The notes below the pieces were generated by a model. The model ran no database searches. It saw nothing but the letters and a program-made list of their open reading frames with translations, and had not been told where the DNA came from. This document shows positions 19,197 to 27,240 of a DNA stretch of 64,000 nucleotides, one piece after another. The first letter of the stretch is position 1. Each line of letters begins with the position of its first letter. A program made the position numbers and the translations under genes. Origin of the DNA: CAMLIZ01 sp040758375 (GTDB taxonomy: Bacteria > Pseudomonadota > Gammaproteobacteria > Burkholderiales > Burkholderiaceae_C); contig JBFLWE010000002.1 in NCBI GenBank assembly GCA_040758375.1, positions 53,840 to 117,839 of the forward strand, read 5' to 3'.

Positions 19197-20150
19197 TCAA
19201 TCCGCGAGGCGGGTACCGGCCGGCAACGGGTGTGCCCGCACAAAGGCCGCCACCGGCTGGCGCCTGCCGCCGGGACGCTGCAGCTCCAGCAGGTCCAGCG
19301 CGCCTTCGCCGCAGGCCACCGTGAGCTGCTCCGGACTGGCATGCACCACGGTGCCCGGCGCACCGCGCACTTCAGGGCGCAGTGCCGCGCGCCACAGCTT
19401 CACCCCCTCGCCACCGAGCTGGAAGCTCGCGCCCGGAAACGGGTCGAAGGCCCGCACCCGACGCTCGATCACGGCGGCCGGCAGCGTCCAGTCGATCGCC
19501 GCCTCGGACTTCTCGATCTTGTGCGCATAGCTCACGCCCTCGGCGGGCTGCGGCGTGCGCACCAGCCCGCCACAGGCGGCCGCTTCCAGCGCCTCGACGA
19601 TCAGGCGCCCGCCCAGCGCAGCCAGCCGGTCGTGCAGGCTGGCGGTGCTGTCGTCGGGCCGAACGTCGACGACTTCGTGCATCAGCATGTCGCCGGTGTC
19701 CAGGCCTTCGTCCATCTGCATGATGGTGATGCCGGTGCGCTCGTCGCCGGCCTCGATGGCGCGGTGGATCGGCGCCGCCCCGCGCCAGCGCGGCAGCAAC
19801 GAGGCGTGGATGTTCAGGCAGCCCAGCGGCGGCAGGGCCAGCACCCACGCCGGCAGGATCAATCCATAGGCGGCCACCACCACCACGTCGGGCCGCGCCG
19901 CCCGCAAGGCCTCGCGCGCCGCCTGCGCGTCGTCGGGGAACTTCCCATCCAGGCGCAGGCTGCGCGGCTGTGCGACGGCGATGCGCCGCGCCTGCGCCAG
20001 CTGCTTCACCGGCGAGGCTTGCAGCTTCATGCCGCGGCCCGCCGGCCGGTCGGGCTGGGTCAGCACCAGCGGCACTTCGAAGCCGGCCTCGACGATGCGC
20101 CGCAAGGCCGCAGCGGCGAACTCCGGCGTGCCGGCAAAGGCGACCCGCAT
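19197..20150 (-). CDS. fmt: Methionyl-tRNA formyltransferase
   Basis: 317 residues; formylates initiator Met-tRNA with 10-formyl-THF. MRVAFAGTPEFAAAAL at the start, the catalytic HASLLPRWRGAAPIHRAI block (Asn-His-Asp type active site) and MDEGLDTGDML, plus a C-terminal OB-like domain (about 205-317). The ATG overlaps the last base of the def stop (TAATG), the usual def-fmt pair. The formylated tRNA itself is encoded at 29650-29726. Confidence 0.96.
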   Translation of the reverse strand: MRVAFAGTPEFAAAALRRIVEAGFEVPLVLTQPDRPAGRGMKLQASPVKQLAQARRIAVAQPRSLRLDGKFPDDAQAAREALRAARPDVVVVAAYGLILPAWVLALPPLGCLNIHASLLPRWRGAAPIHRAIEAGDERTGITIMQMDEGLDTGDMLMHEVVDVRPDDSTASLHDRLAALGGRLIVEALEAAACGGLVRTPQPAEGVSYAHKIEKSEAAIDWTLPAAVIERRVRAFDPFPGASFQLGGEGVKLWRAALRPEVRGAPGTVVHASPEQLTVACGEGALDLLELQRPGGRRQPVAAFVRAHPLPAGTRLAD

Positions 20151-20680
20151 TACAGCGCGCGGGCCGGCTGTTGCTGCTGCTCCTCGCGCGTCTTCTTCAG
20201 CATCTTGGACTTGATGCGGTTGCGCTTGAGAGGGCTCAGGTATTCGACGAACACCTTGCCGACCAGGTGGTCCATTTCGTGCTGCACGCACACCGCCGTG
20301 AGGCCTTCGGCCTCGAACTCATAGGCCTGGCCGTCGCGCCCGAGCGCACGCACCGTCACGCGCGCATGGCGCTGCACCTTGTCGTAGATCTGCGGCACCG
20401 ACAGGCAGCCCTCGTCTCCCACGACCAGTTCGTCGCTGCGTGCGATGAGCTCGGGATTGATCAGCACCCGCGGCTCGTTGCGTCCTTCGGAGGTGTCTAT
20501 CACGATCACGCGCTCGTGCACGTCCACCTGCGTGGCCGCCAGGCCCACGCCGTCGGCCGCGTACATGGTCTGCAGCATGTCATCGACCAGGCGGCGGATG
20601 CGCTCGTCCACCTCGGCCACCGGCTTGGCCACCGTGTGCAGCCGTGGATCGGGATAGCGAAGGATCGAAAGCAGGGCCAT
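20150..20680 (-). CDS. def: Peptide deformylase
   Basis: 176-residue iron/zinc enzyme removing the N-formyl group of nascent proteins. The three family motifs are complete: GVGLAATQV (45-52), EGCLSVP with metal ligand Cys92, and QHEMDHLVG with the HExxH at 134-138. A Lys/Gln-rich tail ends the protein. It is first in the def-fmt pair and divergent from the LysM gene across 279 bases. Confidence 0.96.
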   Translation of the reverse strand: MALLSILRYPDPRLHTVAKPVAEVDERIRRLVDDMLQTMYAADGVGLAATQVDVHERVIVIDTSEGRNEPRVLINPELIARSDELVVGDEGCLSVPQIYDKVQRHARVTVRALGRDGQAYEFEAEGLTAVCVQHEMDHLVGKVFVEYLSPLKRNRIKSKMLKKTREEQQQQPARAL

Positions 20681-20959
20681 GGAGCACCACGAAAAATCAG
20701 ATTGGAAACGTGCTGAAACACTGTCGGCCCGTCACAACGGGCCACTGCGTGAAAGGCTTCGCGGAAACTGCCGCTGCGCCCAAGTTTCATTGCGATATCA
20801 AGGGTTTAGGGGCAGAATCTGCGAAACTGTATGAGCATTTTCGCCGATCCGCGGCGGCAGTTTCCGCGGCGTCACTGAAAACCATACAGAACGAAATTTT
20901 CGCCTGCCGTCCGGTTTTTCAAGCCCCCGGCCGCGCATTCGTTGGGAGACATTTCCTTG

Positions 20960-22129
20960 ATGACGCGACGCTCGCCTTCCTGTGTCCGTGCGCCCGGTGC
21001 CGTGCTTGCAGGCTGTGCAGCCGCACTGCTGGCCCTGGCCGGCCCCGCGCATGCTGCCGGCAACTACCCGATCACGCCGCAGCAGCGCGCCACCGCGCAG
21101 CAGGTGGCGCAGGCCGGCGTGCCGCTGTCGGAGCTGGCGCCCAACGCGCCCGACGCCTACACCGTCAAGCGCGGCGACACGCTGTGGGACATTTCCTCGC
21201 TGTTCCTCAAGAGCCCATGGCGCTGGCCCGAGCTGTGGGGCATGAACATGGACCAGATCCGCAACCCGCACCTGATCTATCCGGGTCAGCAGCTGGTGCT
21301 GGAAAAGATCGACGGCCGCGCCCGCCTGCGCCTGGCCGACGGCGACGGGTCGGCCGGCACGGTGAAGCTTTCGCCGCGCATCCGCAGCGACCTCAACGAA
21401 GGCGGGCCGATCGCCGGCGTGCCGCTGCACCTGATCGCGCCCTTCCTCAACGAGGCGGTGGTGTTCAACACCGACGAGCTGGCCACCGCGCCTCGCATCG
21501 TGGCCGCGCAAGAGGGCCGCGTGCTGCTGTCCAAGGGCGAAACCGCCTACGTGCGCGGCGAGCTGAACAACCAGCGCGACTTCCGGGTCTTCCGCAGCGC
21601 CAAGCCGCTGCTGGACCCGACCACGCGCGAAGTGCTGGGCTATGAAGCGCCCTTCCTGGGCACCGCCGAGTTCGTGCGCCCGGGCGGCACGATCGAGCAA
21701 GACGGCAAGCAGCAAGTGGTGCCCGACACCGTGCTGCTCACCAGCATCCGCGAGGAAATCGGCGTCGGCGACCGCCTGGCGCCGGTGCCGCCGCGCGACT
21801 ACAGCACCTATGCGCCTCACGCGCCCGGCAGCCCGATCGCCGGCCGCATCGTCTCGATCTACGGCCAGGGCCTCAATGCCGGGCAGAACCAGATCGTCGC
21901 GCTGAACCGCGGCGCGCAAGACGGTGTGGAGCGCGGCCATGTGTTCGCGCTGTGGCGCGACGGCCGCGAGGTGCGCGACACCACCGACCCGGCCCGCCCG
22001 GTCATCAAGCTGCCGGACGAGCGCCACGGCCTGCTGTTCGTGTTCAGCGTCTTCGACCGTGTCTCGTACGCGCTGATCGTCTCGGTGCTGGAGCCGGTGA
22101 AGGCGGGCGACCGCTTCACCCAGCCCTGA
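20960..22129 (+). CDS. Exported LysM-domain protein
   Basis: 389 residues. A signal peptide (MTRRSPSCVRAPGAVLAGCA... to AHA) is followed by one LysM peptidoglycan-binding motif (about 62-105; YTVKRGDTLWDISSLFL and NPHLIYPGQQLVLE). A long beta-rich region without catalytic motif makes up the rest. It corresponds to the LysM protein commonly found immediately before dprA in Burkholderiales. ATG at 20960 with GGGAG upstream; a TTG six codons earlier is less likely. Probably periplasmic and wall-bound. No clear sigma70 boxes seen in the divergent gap. Confidence 0.85.
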   Translation: MTRRSPSCVRAPGAVLAGCAAALLALAGPAHAAGNYPITPQQRATAQQVAQAGVPLSELAPNAPDAYTVKRGDTLWDISSLFLKSPWRWPELWGMNMDQIRNPHLIYPGQQLVLEKIDGRARLRLADGDGSAGTVKLSPRIRSDLNEGGPIAGVPLHLIAPFLNEAVVFNTDELATAPRIVAAQEGRVLLSKGETAYVRGELNNQRDFRVFRSAKPLLDPTTREVLGYEAPFLGTAEFVRPGGTIEQDGKQQVVPDTVLLTSIREEIGVGDRLAPVPPRDYSTYAPHAPGSPIAGRIVSIYGQGLNAGQNQIVALNRGAQDGVERGHVFALWRDGREVRDTTDPARPVIKLPDERHGLLFVFSVFDRVSYALIVSVLEPVKAGDRFTQP

Positions 22130-22147
22130 GCCCGTCGGCTCCGTCCG

Positions 22148-23254
22148 ATGCTGGAGGCCGGCGAACTGGCCGCTTGGCTGCGGCTGCTGGCGACGCCCGG
22201 TGTCGGGCGCCAGGCGGCGCGCAGCCTGCTCGCCACCTTCGGACCGCCGGAGCAGGTCTTCGCGGCCTCGGAGCTGCAGCTGCGCACGGCCGCCGGGGCG
22301 CTGTCCAGCGCACTACTGACCGCACCCGAGGACCTGCCGGCGCAGGTGGACGCGGTGCGACGCTGGCTCGGCGAGGACTCGCGGCGCTCGATCATCACGC
22401 TGGCAGACCCGGCCTATCCGCCGCTGCTGCTGCAGACCGCCGATCCGCCGCTGCTGCTGTACCTGCAAGGCCGCGCCGAGCTGCTGCGCGCCAGCAGCAT
22501 CGCCATCGTCGGCAGCCGCAACCCCAGCCCTTCGGGCCGGGAGAACGCGCGCGAGTTCGCCGCCCACTTCAGCCGGCAGGGTCTGACGGTGGTCTCCGGC
22601 ATGGCAGCCGGCATCGACGGCGCCGCGCACGAAGGCGCACTCGAAGGCCCGGGCAGCACGGTGGCCATCGTGGGCACCGGCATCGACCGGGTGTACCCGA
22701 AGCGGCATCTGCAGCTTGCGCACCGCATCGCCGAGCAAGGGCTGATGGTGAGCGAGTTCCCGCTGGGCACGCACCCGCTGCCGGAAAACTTTCCGCAGCG
22801 CAACCGCATCATCGCCGGCTTGTCGCTGGGCACGCTGGTGGTGGAGGCGGCCGTGCAATCGGGTTCGCTCATCACCGCGCGCCAAGCGGCCGAGATGGGA
22901 CGCGAGGTGTTCGCGATTCCCGGTTCCATCCATGCGCCGCAGGCCCGCGGTTGCCATGCACTGATCAAACAAGGCGCCAAGCTGGTGGAGGGCGCCGACG
23001 ACGTGCTGGAAGAGCTGCGCCTGCCGCTGCCTGCCAACGACTCCCCCTCCGACGCGCCGAATTGCGCGCCCGCGACCGGAAGCGAGGACCCGCTGCTCGC
23101 AGCCGTGGGCCACGACCCGGTGACGCTCGACGCGCTGGTCGCGCGCACCGGCTGGCCGCCGCAGCAGCTGGGCGCGCGCCTGCTCGAACTGGAGCTCGAA
23201 GGCCGGGTGGTCCGTCTGCCCGGCGGGCTGTTCCAGCGCCGCGGCGCGGGTTGA
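22148..23254 (+). CDS. dprA: DNA-processing protein DprA (Smf)
   Basis: 368 residues; binds incoming single-stranded DNA and loads RecA during natural transformation. An N-terminal SAM-like region (1-80) is followed by the Rossmann-like DprA core (about 85-300; IAIVGSRNPSPSGRENA, VVSGMAAGIDGAAHEGAL, GTGIDRVYPKRH, SEFPLGTHPLPENFPQRNRI) and a C-terminal winged helix (about 315-365). It follows the LysM gene by 18 bases. Confidence 0.95.
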   Translation: MLEAGELAAWLRLLATPGVGRQAARSLLATFGPPEQVFAASELQLRTAAGALSSALLTAPEDLPAQVDAVRRWLGEDSRRSIITLADPAYPPLLLQTADPPLLLYLQGRAELLRASSIAIVGSRNPSPSGRENAREFAAHFSRQGLTVVSGMAAGIDGAAHEGALEGPGSTVAIVGTGIDRVYPKRHLQLAHRIAEQGLMVSEFPLGTHPLPENFPQRNRIIAGLSLGTLVVEAAVQSGSLITARQAAEMGREVFAIPGSIHAPQARGCHALIKQGAKLVEGADDVLEELRLPLPANDSPSDAPNCAPATGSEDPLLAAVGHDPVTLDALVARTGWPPQQLGARLLELELEGRVVRLPGGLFQRRGAG

Positions 23255-23333
23255 AATCCGGCCGTACAGCTCCCCTTCCCGATCGCGGCCATTTTCAACG
23301 CCCCGCCCAGGGGGCTGGGGTATAGTGGTCCGC

Positions 23334-23786
23334 ATGTTCGACGTGCTCGTGTACCTGTACGAAAACTACTGGCGGCCCGACGCGTGTCCGGACCATGATC
23401 AACTCACGCGCAAACTCTCTGCGGTGGGTTTCGAATCCGACGAGATCCAGGAAGCGCTGGTCTGGCTGGATGGCCTGGCGACGCTGGCGCAGTCGTACGA
23501 CGGGCAGCAGGGCGAACACAGCATGCGCGTGTATTCGCCGAACGAGCAGGAAGTGCTGGGCGAGGAATCGATCGGCTTCATCAGCTTCCTCGAGTCTGCC
23601 GGTGTGCTGCCGCCGCCGATGCGCGAGATGGTGATCGACCGCGCCACCGCCATCTCCTCCGGTCCGCTCGACCTGGAAGACCTGAAGATCATCGTGCTGA
23701 TGGTGTTCTGGTGCCTGGGCGAAGAACCGGACGCGCTGATCCTCGACGAACTCTTCGTCGATGCGACGGATCGCCTGATCCACTAG
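23334..23786 (+). CDS. smg: Smg/DUF494 family protein
   Basis: 150-residue acidic protein beginning MFDVLVYLYENYW, the conserved DUF494 opening, usually found between dprA and topA. Here topA does not follow; the next gene is convergent. The ATG at 23334 is preceded at 7 bases by TATAGT (23321-23326), so transcription may begin at or next to the start codon. There is no ribosome-binding site. Role in the cell not established. Confidence 0.88.
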   Translation: MFDVLVYLYENYWRPDACPDHDQLTRKLSAVGFESDEIQEALVWLDGLATLAQSYDGQQGEHSMRVYSPNEQEVLGEESIGFISFLESAGVLPPPMREMVIDRATAISSGPLDLEDLKIIVLMVFWCLGEEPDALILDELFVDATDRLIH

Positions 23787-23825
23787 GCCTGTTCACGCCA
23801 TTTGCGACCTGCCCGGCAGGAAGCC

Positions 23826-26141
23826 CTAGCTCAGCAGCCGCGCGGGGTCGACATCCAGCTTGGCCAACGCCGTACGCGTGGCGCGCACGGTGAGCGCTTC
23901 GTCCTGTGCAGGCAGCAGCAGGCCCGCCTGAAGGAAGGCCGCCAGCCGCTGCTGCTGGAACAGCACGCAGCGGCCCGATGCGGCCACGAACAGCGACAAC
24001 TGCTTGCGCAAGCCTTGCCAGGCCAGCTGCACCGCCTCGTTGCGGCCCCGGTAGTCCAGCATGTACCAGGAGCCCACCTGCAGCTCGCGCGCCCAGGCCA
24101 GCATGGCCGGCGTGGGCATGGAGCCGCCTTCCTTGACGATCTCGAGCTCCGAGCTTTCGTGCCCGGAAAGGTCCAGCACCAGCGACTCGTCGATCTGCAA
24201 GTCAGCCTCGGGCAGCATCTCCTCGATGGTCTCGAGCCGCTCGGTGAGCTCCTGCAGACGGTCGGACGGGATCACCGCCGACTTCGCGGTGAAGGCGGCG
24301 GCCAGTGCGTTGTTGAGCGAGTGGATCTGCTCGTCCTGCTTCTCCTGCGCCAGCCCGGCGGACGCCATGCCCTCGCGCAGCACCTTCAGCAGCGGCGGCA
24401 GGCGGCGGATCACCTCGGCGCGCTCTTCACGCGACACCTTGGCGCCGGCCGACCAGATCAGATCGGCCGCGGCGCGCTTCATCGCCTTGGTGTCGTCTGA
24501 CTGCGGCCCGCTCTTGACGGCCGTCATCGCCAGCACGTCGGCCCAGACCTGGAACAGGAACTGGCGCACGCCCTCCTGCACCGGCATGCCTTCGAGCATC
24601 TTGCGCAGCTCGATCGTGTACTGGATGGCCAGGGTCTCGCGCTGCTCCACCTGCTGGGCCAGCGAGACGCCCTTGCGCGAGGCCTCGTTCTCGTTCTTGA
24701 AGTAGTGCTCCAGGAAGCGCTCGAACTCGGTGAGCACGGTCTGGAACACGCGCCGGCCGGTGTCGGGGTAGGCCTCGACCACCTGCACCACGCGCTTGAT
24801 CTCCTTTTCGAGCGCGTCGCCCACGGCGCGCGCCGAGGCGTCGAAGCCCATCACGCAAGCGCCCATGCGGTCGATCAGCCGGCGCGCAGGGTGGTCGAGC
24901 GTGGCAAAGAAATCCGGCTCGCCGATGGCCACGCGCAGCACCGGCATCTGCAGCCGCGCAAACCAGACGCGCACGCTGGCCGGAATGCGCTCCTCCTGCA
25001 GGATGCTCTGGAACAGCAAGGCCACGATCTCGATCGTGGCGCGCTCGATCGGCGTCTCGGCCGCCTGCTTCAGCGCCTGCTTGTTGCGGTCGATCTGCTG
25101 CAGCAGCGCCGGCGTGGTCAGTGCCTCGGTGGCCGGCCCGACGCCGGCTTCCAGCCGCTGGCGCAAGCTCGCCTCGGCCTGCACGATCGCCGCGTTCAAG
25201 CGCGGCGAAGCGGGCTGCGCCGGCTGGGCGGTCTCGGCGAAGCCCGGCAGTTGGCGGCCGATCAGCCGGTTGAGGCGGTCGAGCACGGCCTCGCCATGGT
25301 CGGACGGATGCCGCAGCCCCGGCGAGCGGGTCATCAGGCGGGTTTCTTCCTGCACTGCCGTTTGCGCCGGGCCCTGCGCACCCGACCAGCGCGAGGCATA
25401 GGTGCCGGTGGGCAAGGGCTGCAAGCCCGACTCGGCCGGCGAACGCGTGCTGGAGAACTGCGTGCGCCCGCTGGTGCGCGAGCGGCGGATCAAGGGCCGC
25501 AGATCGACCTCCGGCAGCACATGCTGGTCCTTCAGCCAGCGATTGGTCTCGTGGTAAGCCTCCTCGACCAGCAGCGACAGCTCCTCGTGCAGCGAGGCCT
25601 GCAGCTCGCGCCAGGCGTCCAGCGACAGCCCGGCTGCGCGCCATGCATCGACCAGCAGCTTGGCCACCACGTGCGAACGCAGCATGTCGTGTGGCTCGAG
25701 CTCCTCACGGCGCTCCAGCACCGAGATGCGCGAGCGCAGGTCTGAGAACTCCCAGGAAGCCCGGTCCATGATCGCGAGCGACAGGCGCGAGCTGAGGATT
25801 TCACGCTCGATCGTGTCGTCATCGACCAGCGAGAGATCGCCGAGCAACTGGCGCTCGGCAGGGCGCGGCAGATCGCCCGGCTTCACCGCCGACAGCCCTT
25901 CGTTGAGCGCCTTGCGCAGCGCCTGCACCGCAGCCTGCTGCCAGGCGCCGATGTGGCGCTGCACCTCGTCGGCGACGTCGCGCCGGCGCTGTGCGGTGGC
26001 GTGCTCGCTCGGCTTGTTCAGCAACTCGCGTGCAGCGCCGGCCACCGCGCGCTGCACTTCGACCAAGCCTTCGACCAGCTCCTCCGTGTAGTTACGGCGG
26101 GCTTGCGTGGCAAGGGTCAACGAGGCGGCGCTGGTCGCCAT
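23826..26141 (-). CDS. DUF1631 family protein
   Basis: 771-residue, largely helical, highly charged protein, no signal peptide or membrane helix; the family is called DUF1631 (sometimes mis-named thymidine phosphorylase). The N-terminal half contains QRHIGAWQQAAVQALR, DDTIEREILSSRLSLAIM and a variable Ser/Pro/Gln linker around 230-290. The central part has the family segments IERATIEIVALLFQSIL and WFARLQMPVLRVAIGEPDFF. The last 100 residues (VGSWYMLDYRGRNEAVQLAWQG...) look like a PilZ-type beta domain. The ATG at 26141 lies three bases after an apparent terminator, and no ribosome-binding site is visible; the true start may lie inside. Confidence 0.8.
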   Translation of the reverse strand: MATSAASLTLATQARRNYTEELVEGLVEVQRAVAGAARELLNKPSEHATAQRRRDVADEVQRHIGAWQQAAVQALRKALNEGLSAVKPGDLPRPAERQLLGDLSLVDDDTIEREILSSRLSLAIMDRASWEFSDLRSRISVLERREELEPHDMLRSHVVAKLLVDAWRAAGLSLDAWRELQASLHEELSLLVEEAYHETNRWLKDQHVLPEVDLRPLIRRSRTSGRTQFSSTRSPAESGLQPLPTGTYASRWSGAQGPAQTAVQEETRLMTRSPGLRHPSDHGEAVLDRLNRLIGRQLPGFAETAQPAQPASPRLNAAIVQAEASLRQRLEAGVGPATEALTTPALLQQIDRNKQALKQAAETPIERATIEIVALLFQSILQEERIPASVRVWFARLQMPVLRVAIGEPDFFATLDHPARRLIDRMGACVMGFDASARAVGDALEKEIKRVVQVVEAYPDTGRRVFQTVLTEFERFLEHYFKNENEASRKGVSLAQQVEQRETLAIQYTIELRKMLEGMPVQEGVRQFLFQVWADVLAMTAVKSGPQSDDTKAMKRAAADLIWSAGAKVSREERAEVIRRLPPLLKVLREGMASAGLAQEKQDEQIHSLNNALAAAFTAKSAVIPSDRLQELTERLETIEEMLPEADLQIDESLVLDLSGHESSELEIVKEGGSMPTPAMLAWARELQVGSWYMLDYRGRNEAVQLAWQGLRKQLSLFVAASGRCVLFQQQRLAAFLQAGLLLPAQDEALTVRATRTALAKLDVDPARLLS

Positions 26142-26143
26142 GC

Positions 26144-26164
26144 AAAAAGGGGCCAAAGGCCCCT
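26144..26164 (-). terminator. Intrinsic terminator after secF
   Basis: GGGGCC-ttt-GGCCCC followed by TTTTT on the minus strand, 25 bases after the secF stop. Its U-tract ends three bases before the putative ATG of the DUF1631 gene. Confidence 0.85.
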
Positions 26165-26188
26165 GTGGAAACGGGGTTGGCGCCTACT

Positions 26189-27229
26189 CTACACCACGGC
26201 CCCAGCGTTGGGATCGTTGGGGTCAGCCGGTTTGCGCTCGCTGCCGGATTTGACAAGATCCTCACGCTTGACCCCGAGCCACATTGCGATGGCCGCGGCC
26301 ACGAACACCGACGAGTAGATGCCGAACAGGATGCCGATGGTCAGCGCGATCGCGAATCCGTGCAGCGTGGGGCCGCCGAAGAACAGGATCGACAACACCA
26401 TCATCTGCGTGGAGCCATGGGTGATGACGGTGCGGCTCATCGTGCTGGTGATCGCATGGTCGATCACCTCCACGGTGCTCATCTTGCGGTACTTGCGGAA
26501 CGCCTCGCGGATGCGGTCGAAGATCACCACCGATTCGTTGACCGAGTAGCCCAGCACTGCCAGCACCGCCGCCAGCACGGTGAGCGAGAACTCCCACTGG
26601 AAGAAGGCGAAGAAGCCCAGGATGATCACCACGTCGTGCAGGTTGGCGATGATCGCCGCGACCGCGAACTTCCACTCGAAGCGCAAGGCGAGGTAGATCA
26701 TGATGCCCAGCACGGTGATGAACAGCGCCAGCGCGCCGTCGCGCGCCAGCTCGGAGCCGACGCTGGGGCCCACCAGCTCGCTGCGGCTGAAGGTCAATGG
26801 CACCGCGCCGCTGGCCGTCTTGCAGACCGGCCTGCTCACCGCCTCGCCCTTGGCGCTGGTGAACTGCTCGGTGCTCACCGTGCCGCTTTCTGCCCGGCAC
26901 AGCTGGTTGAACACGCGGCCGGCCACTTCGGTCTGCTTGACGTCGCCGCGTACCGGCAGGCGCACGAGCACGTCGCGCGCGGTGCCGAAGTTCTGCACCT
27001 GCGACTCGCCCAGGCCGAGCGAGTCGACCGCGGTGCGTACCTTCTGCAGGTCGGCCGCCTGCGGGTACTGCACTTCCACCAGCGTGCCGCCGGTGAACTC
27101 CACCGACAGGTGCAAGCCCCGGGTGGCGAGGAAGAACACCGCCGCCACGAAGGTGACGAGCGACACGATGTTCAGCACCAGCGCGTGGCGCATGAACGGG
27201 ATGTCGCGCTTGATGCGGAAGAATTCCAT
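26189..27229 (-). CDS. secF: Protein translocase subunit SecF
   Basis: 346 residues; pairs with SecD to drive late steps of Sec export with the proton gradient. Six transmembrane segments, the first at 15-35 and five at about 170-320. Family motifs include GGTLVEVQYP, a DxxY-type VIVILGFFAFFQWEFSL region and GYSVNESVVIFDRIRE (translocase motif). Strong GGGAG 6 bases before the ATG. Eleven bases after secD, ends in an intrinsic terminator. Confidence 0.95.
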   Translation of the reverse strand: MEFFRIKRDIPFMRHALVLNIVSLVTFVAAVFFLATRGLHLSVEFTGGTLVEVQYPQAADLQKVRTAVDSLGLGESQVQNFGTARDVLVRLPVRGDVKQTEVAGRVFNQLCRAESGTVSTEQFTSAKGEAVSRPVCKTASGAVPLTFSRSELVGPSVGSELARDGALALFITVLGIMIYLALRFEWKFAVAAIIANLHDVVIILGFFAFFQWEFSLTVLAAVLAVLGYSVNESVVIFDRIREAFRKYRKMSTVEVIDHAITSTMSRTVITHGSTQMMVLSILFFGGPTLHGFAIALTIGILFGIYSSVFVAAAIAMWLGVKREDLVKSGSERKPADPNDPNAGAVV

Positions 27230-27240
27230 CTGTCGCTCCC

